This document shows, piece after piece, positions 36,057 through 44,754 of a stretch of DNA of 60,008 nucleotides. The stretch lies in contig NZ_NEDJ01000012.1 in the NCBI RefSeq assembly GCF_002114285.1, positions 1-60,008 of the forward strand, written 5' to 3'. Position 1 is the stretch's first letter. Each line of letters begins with the position of its first letter. The DNA is from Halorubrum ezzemoulense DSM 17463 (GTDB lineage Archaea; Halobacteriota; Halobacteria; Halobacteriales; Haloferacaceae). The position numbers and the translations under genes are program-made. Under the pieces are notes generated by a model that did no database searches, was not told the origin of the DNA, and saw only the letters and a list, made by a program, of their open reading frames with translations.

Positions 36057-38231
36057 ATGGTTGATTTGGGGACAAACAAAAAAGTTTCCACCCCCCTGCC
36101 GGCGGTCGTCGGCCAAGCGGATCTCAAACGGGTTCTTCTCGCGTTAGCGGTCGAACCAGGTCTCAGCGGTGCCCTCCTCAGGGGGGAAAAGGGGACTGCC
36201 AAATCGACGTCCGTCAGGGCGCTCGCAGACCTATTACCCGAACAGACAGTCGTCGCCGATTGCCCGTACGGTTGTCCACCGACAAACGCAACCGGTACCA
36301 CGGACGACTATTCCGGCAGCGACCAGTGTGCCTCGTGCCGCGATCGCGAGGATCCGCCGGTGGAAACGAGACCGGCTCCGCTCGTGACGCTCCCGCTCGG
36401 TGCGACCCGCGACCGAGTGGTCGGGACGCTCTCCGTCTCCGACGCGCTCGACGGCGACGCCGAGTTCGACCCGGGACTACTTGCCCGCGCCAACCGCGGC
36501 GTCCTCTACGTCGACGAGGTCAACCTGCTTCCGGACCATCTGATCGACGTGCTGCTGGACGCTGCCGCGATGGGAACGAACCACGTGGAGCGCGACGGTG
36601 TCAGCGTCGCCCACCCCGCCGAGTTCACGCTGATCGGGACTATGAATCCGGAGGAGGGTGAGCTTCGACCCCAGCTGCGCGACCGTTTCGACCTCTGCGT
36701 CAACGTCACGGGAAGCGACGAGATCGACGAGCGCGTCGAGATTCTGGACCGAGTCGTCGACGACGACGGCGGCCAAGACCTCCGCGCGGAGTTCGAAGCG
36801 GAGACGGCGGCCCTCCGAGAGCGCGTTCACAACGCCCGCGACCGCCGACCCGCGATTCCCGAGGAGTTCAAGCGCGACATCGCCGAGCTCTGCCGGGACG
36901 CGGACGTCGACGGCCACCGCGCCGATTTCGCCATCGCTCGGGCCGCCCGGGCGTTCGCCGCGCTCGACGGACGACCGAAGGTCATCGAGTCGGACGTGGC
37001 TGACGCCGCCGAGTACGGCTTGAGTCATCGATTACAGAGCCGTCCGTTCGAGGAGCCGGTCGACCCGGAAGAGGTGGTGGACGATCACTTCGGCGACGAC
37101 ACTGCCGAGGGCGACCGCGATCCGGAGGCCGACACCGACCCGCTTGGGGACGGTGACGGGACGGATACCGAGGATCCCGATCCGGACGGGAGCGACCCGG
37201 ATCAAGGGTCCGGTGCCGACGGAGAGTCGGTCGGTGGGGAGAGTCGCTCAGACACGAACCGAGGAGGAAACTCCGACGACCGTGGTACCGACGGACCCGA
37301 CCGCGATCGGTCCGGCGCTCCCGATGGCTCCAGATCGGAAGACGCCGACGACACCGAACGCCCGCCGAGCAACGCGGCGGCTGCGGACCGCGGCGACGGA
37401 GCGGACGAGGAGGCGCCTGATTCCGACGGTGACGACGAGGCCGCACCGATCCCTCCAGGACGCGCTCGCGCGGGAGTAGCCGACGCAGCGGCACCGGAGG
37501 TCCCGTCACCCACGAGTCGCAGTGACGCGACGGGTGAGGGTGACGGCCGACACGCGGCGGCGCCGTCTCCCGAGGGTCGCGGGCCGACAGTGCGAACGGA
37601 ACGCGCAGAGGAGACGGAGTCAGTTGACCCGGTATCAACCGTGCGGGCGGCCGCGCAGAACGGCCGATCGCGACCGGCCGATACCGACCTCCGACGGGCG
37701 GTTCGAGCGGACGACGCCGACACCCTCACGGTGTTCGTCACTGACGCCAGCGCGTCGATGGCCCCCGCGATGCGCGCGGCCAAGGGCGTGGCCTTAGAAC
37801 TGTTACGAGACGCGTACACCGAGCGGGACGAGGTGGCGTTAGTCTCGTTCGGCGGCGACGGAGCCGAGGTACTCCTCCCGCCGACGACGAGCGTAACGCT
37901 GGCCGCGCGTCAACTGAAAGAGCTCCCGACGGCGGATCGGACGCCGCTTCCGGACGGACTGAATAAAGCCGCGACGCTTATCGAACGGAAAGGGTCGGCC
38001 GCGGCGACGGTCGTGCTCGTTTCTGACGGTCGCGCGAACGTCGCGAAGGGCAGTCCAACGGCTGCGACCCGTCAGGCGGCCGAACGGGTCGCGGAAACGG
38101 ACGCGTCCGTTCTCGTCGTCGATGCGGGCGAGTCGAGGGCCGGCGTCCTCGACATCGTGTGCGAGACGACAGACGCGAGGCGGACCCCGCTCGCCGCGCT
38201 CTCAGCGGACGCGGTGCTTGGAGACGAGTAA
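36057..38231 (+). CDS. Fused ChlI-ChlD (AAA+ and vWA) chelatase subunit
   Basis: The start is ATG 36057 (MVDLGTNKKVSTPLPAVVGQ), giving 724 residues; longer upstream frames run antisense through cobN and are rejected. An AAA+ domain (about 1-330) has Walker A GEKGTAKST, a Cys-containing insert with CPYGCPPTNATG and CASCRDRED, Walker B VLYVDEVNLLPDHLID and sensor FTLIGTMNPEEGELRPQLRD. A very acidic Gly/Asp/Pro linker (about 345-540) leads to a C-terminal vWA domain with MIDAS TDASASMAP (about 562-570). This is the ChlI+ChlD combination that powers Mg- or Co-chelatases. Divergence from cobN makes it the probable CobS/CobT equivalent for cobalt. Confidence 0.92.
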   Translation: MVDLGTNKKVSTPLPAVVGQADLKRVLLALAVEPGLSGALLRGEKGTAKSTSVRALADLLPEQTVVADCPYGCPPTNATGTTDDYSGSDQCASCRDREDPPVETRPAPLVTLPLGATRDRVVGTLSVSDALDGDAEFDPGLLARANRGVLYVDEVNLLPDHLIDVLLDAAAMGTNHVERDGVSVAHPAEFTLIGTMNPEEGELRPQLRDRFDLCVNVTGSDEIDERVEILDRVVDDDGGQDLRAEFEAETAALRERVHNARDRRPAIPEEFKRDIAELCRDADVDGHRADFAIARAARAFAALDGRPKVIESDVADAAEYGLSHRLQSRPFEEPVDPEEVVDDHFGDDTAEGDRDPEADTDPLGDGDGTDTEDPDPDGSDPDQGSGADGESVGGESRSDTNRGGNSDDRGTDGPDRDRSGAPDGSRSEDADDTERPPSNAAAADRGDGADEEAPDSDGDDEAAPIPPGRARAGVADAAAPEVPSPTSRSDATGEGDGRHAAAPSPEGRGPTVRTERAEETESVDPVSTVRAAAQNGRSRPADTDLRRAVRADDADTLTVFVTDASASMAPAMRAAKGVALELLRDAYTERDEVALVSFGGDGAEVLLPPTTSVTLAARQLKELPTADRTPLPDGLNKAATLIERKGSAAATVVLVSDGRANVAKGSPTAATRQAAERVAETDASVLVVDAGESRAGVLDIVCETTDARRTPLAALSADAVLGDE

Positions 38232-38287
38232 GGTTTCTGTGGAGCGTAAGTTTTACAATCTGACTTTACTTTTTCCAAGTTGGATTT

Positions 38288-38476
38288 ATGTCGACAAACA
38301 CCGACACCGTCGCCGACCGGTTCGCAACGGCCGGGGCACAGATCGATCCGGTAACCGCGCTTACCGCTCTGGCGCTCGTCGCAGCGCTGGGCTTTACGCT
38401 CGCATTCTTACAGGAACCACTCGTCCACGAGGCGTTACACGACTTCAGACACGGGGCCGGGATCGTCTGCCACTAA
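38288..38476 (+). CDS. cbtB: CbtB-family cobalt transporter subunit
   Basis: A 62-residue protein with one membrane helix (VTALTALALVAALGFTLAFL) and a His-rich C-terminus LVHEALHDFRHGAGIVCH. This is the conserved CbtB metal-binding tail. Its stop overlaps the cbtA start by one base. CbtB works with CbtA in B12-linked cobalt uptake. Confidence 0.92.
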   Translation: MSTNTDTVADRFATAGAQIDPVTALTALALVAALGFTLAFLQEPLVHEALHDFRHGAGIVCH

Positions 38477-39198
38477 TGATCGATCGGCTTCGATCGGGCG
38501 TTACAGCCGGAGCCCTCGTCGGCCTGGCATACGGGCTGTTCACGTGGCTGGTCGTCTCGCCGGTCGTCCGCCACTTGGAGCACCTCGCGTCTCACGGCGG
38601 CGACCACGGACACAAGGTGGCACCCGCCGTTGGTGAAACCACCACAGCGGTTATCAGCGCCGGGGGCGGCGTCCTGTGGGGAATCCTGCTGGGTGCCGCG
38701 TTCGGCGTCGCGTACCATCTATTTGAACCGGGACTTCCCGGCGGAACACTGAAGCCGTACGTCCTCGCGGGAGCCGGATTCCTGACGGTCTCCGTCGCCC
38801 CCTGGACGGTGCTTCCGCCGGCCACGCCGGGCATGGAACCGCTGTACGGATCGTCGCTTCGCGTTCCGCTCTACCTCGGTCTGATCGTTGTTGGCGGTCT
38901 CGTCGCGGCGACAAGCATCCTCGGGTACGTCCGCACGGCCCGCACACGCGGTCGTAGTAGCGGCGTCTTCGTCGCGTTACTTCCGCTGGTAGCGCTCGGC
39001 CTTCTCTCGGTCGTCGCTCCGCCGACGCTGACCAGCGGCGGCGCTCCTACCGGGCTATCGGCCGCGTTCCGATGGCTCGTCGGCCTCTCGCAGGCCGGCC
39101 TGTGGGCGCTAATCGCCGTCGTCTTCCGCCGTTTCGACCGACGCGTCGATCGCCGTGGCACGAACGCGCCGATGGCGACAGCGAGGGGAGGCGACTGA
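38476..39198 (+). CDS. cbtA: CbtA-family cobalt transporter
   Basis: A 240-residue membrane protein with about six helices (for example VTAGALVGLAYGLFTWLVV, ISAGGGVLWGILLGAAFGVA, VPLYLGLIVVGGLVAATSIL). A His-containing loop EHLASHGGDHGHK after helix 1 is typical of CbtA. It starts at ATG 38476 inside the cbtB stop and its last base is the A of the following ferredoxin ATG, so cbtB, cbtA and the ferredoxin form one operon, likely driven from the chlID side. It is predicted to bring Co2+ into the cell for corrin synthesis. Confidence 0.92.
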   Translation: MIDRLRSGVTAGALVGLAYGLFTWLVVSPVVRHLEHLASHGGDHGHKVAPAVGETTTAVISAGGGVLWGILLGAAFGVAYHLFEPGLPGGTLKPYVLAGAGFLTVSVAPWTVLPPATPGMEPLYGSSLRVPLYLGLIVVGGLVAATSILGYVRTARTRGRSSGVFVALLPLVALGLLSVVAPPTLTSGGAPTGLSAAFRWLVGLSQAGLWALIAVVFRRFDRRVDRRGTNAPMATARGGD

Positions 39199-39545
39199 TG
39201 GAACGACGAACGGAGCAGATGCGCGAGCGCGGGGTGAGCGCGACCGTCCTCGTCTGTACCAACGACCGGACGGAACACGCCGCCTGCGCCGCCGTCGATG
39301 GCAACGGGGTCGCCGACGCTATCCGAAACTGGCTCCGCGAACGCGACCGCTACTGGTCGGAGGTCGCCGTCGCGGAGACCTCCTGTCTCGGGATGTGTAG
39401 CGAGGATGGCGTCGCTGTCGTCGTCCAACCGCACGACGAGTGGTTCGCAGAAGTAGCGGTAGACGACGTGCCGAGCCTCATGGCAGGAATGTTCGAGGCT
39501 ACTGGAGACGATCCCACCGCGACGGAACCTACGACGACCGGTTGA
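39198..39545 (+). CDS. Thioredoxin-like [2Fe-2S] ferredoxin
   Basis: A 115-residue protein whose Cys pattern VCTNDRTEHAAC (C-x10-C) and SCLGMC (C-x3-C) is that of thioredoxin-fold [2Fe-2S] ferredoxins (NuoE/Shethna type). The ATG at 39198 overlaps the cbtA stop. The same domain is fused to the C-terminus of CbiX2 in this cluster. It probably supplies electrons or carries a cluster for a corrin-pathway step; the partner is unknown. It is a candidate contributor to the reductase step for which no CbiJ is visible. Confidence 0.85.
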   Translation: MERRTEQMRERGVSATVLVCTNDRTEHAACAAVDGNGVADAIRNWLRERDRYWSEVAVAETSCLGMCSEDGVAVVVQPHDEWFAEVAVDDVPSLMAGMFEATGDDPTATEPTTTG

Positions 39546-39558
39546 ATAGCCCGAGGGG

Positions 39559-40362
39559 CTAGAACGCGTCCGAATCGAGCACTCGGTGGGGGACATTCTG
39601 ATCTCGGAGCTTAGAGGTGTGGCGCGGGATCTCGTCGGTCACCGCCACCAGAAGCACGTCGAGGCCGAGCATCCCCGCCTCGGCGACGCCCTCTGCGGTT
39701 CCGAACCGAATGTCCGGAGCGACGTCGCTCTGAGAGACGAGCGCGTACGCCTCCGTTCCGGCGACCGCGACGAGTCCCTCCTCCGGGACGCGCGTCGAGA
39801 CGACGTCCGAATTCGGCCGGTCAGCGTCGGTGACGGTCGGGACAGGCAGCACCGAGACGGTTCCGGCGTCGTAGTCGACGACGCCCTCGAAGTCGGCGAC
39901 GCCGACGGCCTCGCCTTTTTTGCCGCTCGTGACGGTGACTGCGGTCGCGGTCCCGCCGGCGGGGTTGGCGTGTAAGATGCCGTCGCGCATCACGATTCCG
40001 ACCTCGATCCCTTCGTCCACGTCGTCTAATGCGATCGCGGCGTCGACTTCGACGCTCCCGAGCACATCGGAATTTACCCGTTCGAGATACGTCTCCAGAT
40101 CGTCCGTCCGAGAGATGAGCCAGTCGACGCCCTCCTTCGTCACCTCGTACCGACCGCGACCCCTCTTTTCGACGTACCCCGACTCGACGAGGTCGCGGAC
40201 GTAGTCGCTGACCGCCTGAGAGGTCACACCGATCGTGTCCGCGATCTCGTTCTGGCTCACGGCCGGCTGGCGGGCCGCGATCTCAACGAGTATCTGATAC
40301 CGGGTCGCGCTCCGTTTGTTTTCGAGGACGTCTGGTGAGTTCTCGCCGTCGGCGTCGGCCAT
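39559..40362 (-). CDS. Winged-helix regulator, DUF7839-like, in the cob cluster
   Basis: ATG 40362 gives 267 residues; an in-frame extension to 40740 is rejected because it runs antisense through cbiT. The N-terminal winged helix-turn-helix (about 15-85) reads RYQILVEIAARQPAVSQNEI, ADTIGVTSQAVSDYVRDLVE, SGYVEKRGRGRYEVTKEG. The rest (about 95-267) is an acidic effector-like domain with DDVDEGIEVGIVMRDGILHA, GVVDYDAGTVSVLPVPTV and LVAVAGTEAYALVSQSDVAP. It is divergent from cbiT with a 151-bp intergenic region, and its tail faces the chlID operon. It is a likely local regulator of cobalamin or cobalt genes; this is inferred from position. Confidence 0.8.
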   Translation of the reverse strand: MADADGENSPDVLENKRSATRYQILVEIAARQPAVSQNEIADTIGVTSQAVSDYVRDLVESGYVEKRGRGRYEVTKEGVDWLISRTDDLETYLERVNSDVLGSVEVDAAIALDDVDEGIEVGIVMRDGILHANPAGGTATAVTVTSGKKGEAVGVADFEGVVDYDAGTVSVLPVPTVTDADRPNSDVVSTRVPEEGLVAVAGTEAYALVSQSDVAPDIRFGTAEGVAEAGMLGLDVLLVAVTDEIPRHTSKLRDQNVPHRVLDSDAF

Positions 40363-40513
40363 TACCGGACATTTTCCTGCCACAAACAAAGTCTTGTTGT
40401 CTGTTTCACAGCGCATTTGCTCTGATCGAGCCGCTCGAGGGTGCCTTTGTAAAGCCAACTTTAGTAAAAACAACCAAAATTGTTTTGTGGCGTTGTTCAC
40501 TTGTGTAGCGTGA
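40363..40513. promoter_or_regulatory. Divergent promoter region, regulator / cbiT operon
   Basis: An AT-rich spacer with pseudo-palindromic runs: ACAAACAAAGTCTTGTTGT (40382-40400) and ACCAAAATTGTTTTGTGG (40473-40490). The latter resembles ACCAACAATATTTGT upstream of cbiX1 (about 28368-28382). Both are near where an archaeal TATA/BRE would lie. Candidate operators only. Confidence 0.4.
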
Positions 40514-41101
40514 ATGCAGGCGACAAACCTTCCGAACGACGCGAAAGCGGGACCGACCAAGCCGGAGGTCCGGGCGGTGTTGGCGCGGAAGCTCGCGCTC
40601 GGTCCCGACGACCACTTCGTCGAGGTCGGCTCCTGTACCGGCGCTGTAACGATCGAAGCCGCCCGCCGAGCGGGGCGGGTAACGGCGCTCGAACGGAAAT
40701 CGGAACGGGTTGAAGCGACCCGAGCGAACCTCGACGCCAACGAGTACGGCGCCGACGTGCGGCTCGTGAACGCCGAGGCGCCGGAGAGACTTCCCGACGA
40801 CGGTGACGTGGTTTTCCTCGGGGGATCACGAAACTACGAGCGAGTTCTCGACGACGCCGTCGCCGCCGGCTACGACCGGATCGTGATGAACGTGTCTCGG
40901 CTCGAAGTCGCAGGTGAAGCGGCCCGAGCCTTCCGCGACCGCGACCTCCTCGATGAAGTGTTGTGCCTCCAGATGGCGACCGGCTACGATCTGGCAGGCG
41001 CGACGAGTTTCGACGCCGACAACCCTGTGTACATGCTCGTCGGCGAGCCGGGGTCCAGCGAAGAGCCAGGACCTAGTGAAAAGCCGGGTGATAGCGAATG
41101 A
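40514..41101 (+). CDS. cbiT: Cobalt-precorrin-6B C15-methyltransferase (decarboxylating)
   Basis: A 195-residue class I SAM methyltransferase. GPTKPEVRAVLARKLAL is the typical CbiT N-terminus, the SAM-binding motif is FVEVGSCTGAVTIEAAR (about 36-52), followed by VTALERKSERVEATRANLDA and DVVFLGGSRNYERVLDDAVA. It methylates C15 and removes the C12 acetate carboxyl. The C-terminal 20 residues (Glu/Pro/Ser repeats of the EPG/KPG type) are an unusual low-complexity tail. It is the first gene of the long rightward cbi operon; the next start (cbiL) is 29 bp downstream. Confidence 0.92.
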   Translation: MQATNLPNDAKAGPTKPEVRAVLARKLALGPDDHFVEVGSCTGAVTIEAARRAGRVTALERKSERVEATRANLDANEYGADVRLVNAEAPERLPDDGDVVFLGGSRNYERVLDDAVAAGYDRIVMNVSRLEVAGEAARAFRDRDLLDEVLCLQMATGYDLAGATSFDADNPVYMLVGEPGSSEEPGPSEKPGDSE

Positions 41102-41129
41102 CTCGGAGGGTCCGTGCCGGAGGCGTCGC

Positions 41130-41873
41130 ATGACTCTGTACGGCGTGGGGCTCGGCCCCGGCGATCCCGACCTGATCTCCGTTCGCGGACGGGAGATCCT
41201 CGACGGGGTCGACGTGGTGTATTCTCCGGGTCGACTCTCGCGGGCGGTCGCGACCGAGCACGTCCCGGAGAGCCGGATCGGGGACCTCGATTTCCCGATG
41301 ACGAGCGACGAAGAGCGGCTGCGCGAGGCGTGGAAGGAGGCCGCGGCCGAAATCGCCCCAGAAGCGCGCGCCGGCGACGCCGCGTTCGTCACGCTCGGCG
41401 ACCCGAACGTGTATTCGACGTTCGGGCACCTCAGACGGACTCTCGACGCATTCCATCCCGACATCGACGTGGAGGTCGTGCCCGGGATCAGCGCGATGAC
41501 GGCGTTCGCGACGGCACTCAACGTCGAGGTCGAAGCCGGCGCCGGACTCGCGCTCCGCGAGGCCGCCGGCGGACACGCGCCGACCGGGCCCGACAGGATG
41601 ATCCTATTCAAAGTGACCAACGCCCCTGAGACGGCTCGCCAGCTCGATCGGGCGGGCTACGACGTGCGGTTCGGACGGCGGCTGTTCATGGACGCGGGCG
41701 AAACGGTCATCACCGACGACGCCGAGGCGGTGGCGGACCGCGACTACTACACGCTCGCGTACGCCAAACGCCGCGGGCTGGAAACGTCGCGGGCGACCGA
41801 CGAGTTCGCGGCCGACGTGGACACGAACGGTCGCGTCTCCGCGACCACCGACGTGGAGGTCGGCGATGACTGA
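41130..41873 (+). CDS. cbiL: Cobalt-factor II C20-methyltransferase
   Basis: ATG 41130 (MTLYGVGLGPGDPDLISVRG) gives 247 residues. The open frame extends upstream through cbiT, but this start fits the family N-terminus exactly. The tetrapyrrole-methylase motifs are VGLGPGDPDLI, VVYSPGRLSRAVATEHVPES, AFVTLGDPNVYSTFGHL and VEVVPGISAMTAFATALN. CbiL methylates C20 of cobalt-factor II, committing it to corrin synthesis. The stop overlaps the cbiF start by eight bases. Confidence 0.92.
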   Translation: MTLYGVGLGPGDPDLISVRGREILDGVDVVYSPGRLSRAVATEHVPESRIGDLDFPMTSDEERLREAWKEAAAEIAPEARAGDAAFVTLGDPNVYSTFGHLRRTLDAFHPDIDVEVVPGISAMTAFATALNVEVEAGAGLALREAAGGHAPTGPDRMILFKVTNAPETARQLDRAGYDVRFGRRLFMDAGETVITDDAEAVADRDYYTLAYAKRRGLETSRATDEFAADVDTNGRVSATTDVEVGDD

Positions 41874-42798
41874 CGGTCCGGTCGATTCGCAGGCGGCCAT
41901 AGACGGCGTCGGCGACCGGACGGCGGGCGAACTCGATCCCCGGGTCCACGAGTACACCCCCGGCGAAGATCAAGAGGGGATTCCGTTCATCGGTGCCGGC
42001 CCAGGCGACCCCGGGCTCCTCACCGTGCGCGGCAAGGAGCTCGTCGACGAGGCTGACCTCGTCGTCCACGCCGGGTCGTTAGTCTCCAGCGCGCTCTTGG
42101 AGGAACACTGCGCCGACGCGGAGTTGGTGAACTCCGTAGGCAAAGACCTCGAAGAGCTCATTCCGCTGATGCGGGACGCCCACGAGAGCGGTCGTACCGT
42201 CGTTAGACTCCACAGCGGCGATCCAGCGGTGTACGGCGCCGCAATCGAGCAGATCGACGCGCTCGAAAGCGAGGGCGTCCCGGCGTATATCGTCCCCGGC
42301 GTCACCTCGTCGTTCGCGGCGGCGGCGACGCTGCGCACCCAACTCACGCTGAACGGCGTCGCGAACCACGTTGCGTTCACGCGTCCACGAGGGAAGACAC
42401 TTGACGCCGAGGACGACCACGTCGCCGAATTCGTCGAGATGGGCGACGTGACGACTTGTATCTACCTCGGTACCCACGCAGTGAGTGATACGATGGACCG
42501 CCTGCTCGATCGCGACGGCGTCGACCCGGACACGCCGGTCGCGGTCGTCTATCACGCCTCGTGGGACGATGAGGACGTGATCACCGGATCGATCGCCGAC
42601 ATCGGCGAGAAGGTGGAGGCGGCGGGCTACCGCGCGTCCGCGATGGTCCTCATCGGCGAGGCTGCGACGGGTGAGGGGTACGAGCGGTCGTTCCTCTACG
42701 GCGATTGGGCGAACGGCGGAGCAGCCGACGCGGGGAGCGACGGATCGAATAGCGCCGGAGGCGCCGCGGAGACGACCGAAACAGAGGCAGACGACTAA
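41866..42798 (+). CDS. cbiF: Cobalt-precorrin-4 C11-methyltransferase
   Basis: A 310-residue methylase with an acidic N-terminal extension of about 35 residues, then IPFIGAGPGDPGLLTVRGKE, ADLVVHAGSLVSSALLEEHC, VRLHSGDPAVYGAAIEQIDA and YIVPGVTSSFAAAATLRTQL. These are the CbiF/CobM hallmarks. The C-terminus is a Gly/Ser/Glu-rich tail of about 35 residues typical of halophiles. It transfers the methyl to C11. Its stop shares one base with the cbiG ATG. Confidence 0.94.
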   Translation: MTDGPVDSQAAIDGVGDRTAGELDPRVHEYTPGEDQEGIPFIGAGPGDPGLLTVRGKELVDEADLVVHAGSLVSSALLEEHCADAELVNSVGKDLEELIPLMRDAHESGRTVVRLHSGDPAVYGAAIEQIDALESEGVPAYIVPGVTSSFAAAATLRTQLTLNGVANHVAFTRPRGKTLDAEDDHVAEFVEMGDVTTCIYLGTHAVSDTMDRLLDRDGVDPDTPVAVVYHASWDDEDVITGSIADIGEKVEAAGYRASAMVLIGEAATGEGYERSFLYGDWANGGAADAGSDGSNSAGGAAETTETEADD

Positions 42799-43802
42799 TG
42801 AGCACCGACAGCGACGACGGAACGAACGCGAGTAGCACCGACGCGACCGACGACTCCGGCGGCGGGCACTGTTCGACGGCGGATTCGGACGGCGAAGTGG
42901 CAGAAGAGATCGCGGTCATCAGCTTTGAGCGGAAGCTCGATACCGCCGAGGAAATCGTCGAGGAGATCGGCGACCGCTACGAGTCGATCGACGTGATCGA
43001 GTACCACGGCGACGTGTTCGCCGAGCATTGGGGCGAGTACGACTGCTTCGTCGGACTGATGGCCTCCGGGATCGCCATGCGGAAGACCGCGCCGTTGCTC
43101 GACGACAAGTGGGACGACCCCGCGATCGTCGTGATCGACGAGGAGCTTACTTGGGCGATCCCGATCACCGGCGGTCACCACGGCGCCAATCAAGTGGCAG
43201 ATGACCTCGCGACGCTCGGCGCTGTGCCGGCGATGACCACCGCCTCAGAAGCAGCGGACAAACAGGGCGTCGAGAAGCAAGCGAAGGCGCTGTCCGCACA
43301 CGTCGTCAACGGTGACTCCACGGTCGCGACGAACCTAGCCGTCCTCGACGACGAACTCGGCCCGGTCGGACGGCTCGACGGGCCGCGGGCAGTGCTGGTC
43401 GACGACGACGTGACGGTCCTCAAACGCAACCTCGACGATGGGGTCGTCCTCGGTACGGGCTCGGTTTCCGGTGCGGATAAAGGCCGATTCCTCGATGCCT
43501 GGGACCGAGCGCTCTCCGAGGTCGATCGCGACTGGGCCGATGTCGAGTTCGTCGCCACTGGGACGCGAAAGGCCGATGAGGAAGGCCTTCTCGCCGCGGC
43601 CGCGACGCGTGACGTCGGAGTCGTCGCGTTCGACAAGGAGACCCTGCTCGAATTCGAGGGACCGACGCCGTCGAAGGCGAAAGAGCTCATCGGCTGGCCG
43701 GGCGTCGCCGAGGCGAGCGCCATCGCCGGCGGCGCCGACCACGAACTCGTTACGGAGAAGACCAGCTACGAGAACGAAGTGACCGTGGCGGTGGGGCGAT
43801 GA
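42798..43802 (+). CDS. cbiG: Cobalt-precorrin-5A hydrolase
   Basis: A 334-residue CbiG. The first 40 residues are acidic low complexity containing one CSTADSDG stretch. The central region has DCFVGLMASGIAMRKTAPLL and TWAIPITGGHHGANQVADDL (about 95-135), diagnostic for CbiG. The C-terminal CobE/GbiG domain has VLGTGSVSGADKGRFLDAWD, FVATGTRKADEEGLLAAAAT and WPGVAEASAIAGGAD. It opens the ring-A lactone and releases acetaldehyde during anaerobic ring contraction. It overlaps cbiH1 by four bases. Confidence 0.94.
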   Translation: MSTDSDDGTNASSTDATDDSGGGHCSTADSDGEVAEEIAVISFERKLDTAEEIVEEIGDRYESIDVIEYHGDVFAEHWGEYDCFVGLMASGIAMRKTAPLLDDKWDDPAIVVIDEELTWAIPITGGHHGANQVADDLATLGAVPAMTTASEAADKQGVEKQAKALSAHVVNGDSTVATNLAVLDDELGPVGRLDGPRAVLVDDDVTVLKRNLDDGVVLGTGSVSGADKGRFLDAWDRALSEVDRDWADVEFVATGTRKADEEGLLAAAATRDVGVVAFDKETLLEFEGPTPSKAKELIGWPGVAEASAIAGGADHELVTEKTSYENEVTVAVGR

Positions 43803-44752
43803 CCGGTAACGGCTCGTCTCCCGGCGGCGCGGACGAGGCGCCGGACGGCATGGGAACGCTGTACGTCGTCGGTATCGGTCCGGGACTCCCGCACGCGATG
43901 ACCCAGCGGGCCCGCGACGTGATACGCCACGCCGACTGCGTCATCGCCTCGAACCTCTACCAAGAATTCCTCCGGCGGGACGGCACCATTCCGCCCGAGT
44001 CGCGGACGGAGGATGCCGCCGCCACGGACGGCGGTGCCGCGGTCGGCTCGGTCGACGACAGTACCGACCACGCCGGCTGGACGGTCGGAAACGTCGGCAC
44101 CCATCCCGACGGCGAGACCGTCGAGATCGTTCGGTCCTCGATGGGCCAGCAGATCGAACTCGCCCGGGAGGCGTTCGAGCGCGTCCGAGACGGACAAGAC
44201 GTGGCGCACGTCTCCGGGGGCGATCCCAACGTGTACGGGAAGTCTGATCTCGTTTATTTGATGGCCGACGAGGACGACGCCGACGACGTCCCAATCGAGA
44301 TCGTGCCCGGCGTGACGGCCGCGCTCGGCGGTGCCGCGATGGTCGGCGCGCCGCTCTCGAACGACTTCTGTACGATCTCGCTGTCGGACAAGTGGCGCGG
44401 TTGGGAGGAAATCGCAGAGAAGCTTCGCGCTGCGGCGGTGTCGGACTTTTCGATCGTCCTCTACAACTGCTGGCGTGACTACGAGCGCGCGATCGAGGTG
44501 CTCCGGGAACACCGCACCGACGACGCCCTGGTCGCGATCGTCAACGACGCCGGGCGCGGCGAGGCCGGCCGTAACTTGGACGACGAGACGTACACGCTGA
44601 CGACACTGGGCGAGGCGACCGACCACGACGACGAGGTCGGCGGCATGGGCACATCCCTGATCGTCGGCACCCACGAGACGGAAATCTGGGAGAACGACTA
44701 CGACCAGTTCCTCGTCACCCCGCGTGGCGGGCGAGATGTCGACGACTTCTGA
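43799..44752 (+). CDS. cbiH: Precorrin-3B / cobalt-factor III C17-methyltransferase, paralogue 1
   Basis: A 317-residue methylase with LYVVGIGPGLPHAMTQRARD, DCVIASNLYQEFLRRDG, VAHVSGGDPNVYGKSDLVYL, IVPGVTAALGGAAMVGAPLS, NDFCTISLSDKWRGWEEIAE and VLYNCWRDYERAIEVLREH. The SLSD...W(E)xIxxKLRAAA block is that of CbiH/CobJ enzymes, which methylate C17 and contract the ring. An insertion of about 30 residues (about 63-95, TEDAAATDGGAAVGSVDDS) is unusual. A second paralogue follows after two bases. Which of the two carries the C17 activity cannot be told from sequence. Confidence 0.88.
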   Translation: MTGNGSSPGGADEAPDGMGTLYVVGIGPGLPHAMTQRARDVIRHADCVIASNLYQEFLRRDGTIPPESRTEDAAATDGGAAVGSVDDSTDHAGWTVGNVGTHPDGETVEIVRSSMGQQIELAREAFERVRDGQDVAHVSGGDPNVYGKSDLVYLMADEDDADDVPIEIVPGVTAALGGAAMVGAPLSNDFCTISLSDKWRGWEEIAEKLRAAAVSDFSIVLYNCWRDYERAIEVLREHRTDDALVAIVNDAGRGEAGRNLDDETYTLTTLGEATDHDDEVGGMGTSLIVGTHETEIWENDYDQFLVTPRGGRDVDDF

Positions 44753-44754
44753 CA

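Noticed and set aside
40363-40740. 126-codon upstream extension of the winged-helix regulator
   Set aside because: It overlaps cbiT antisense and has no family similarity; the HTH protein starts properly at 40362.
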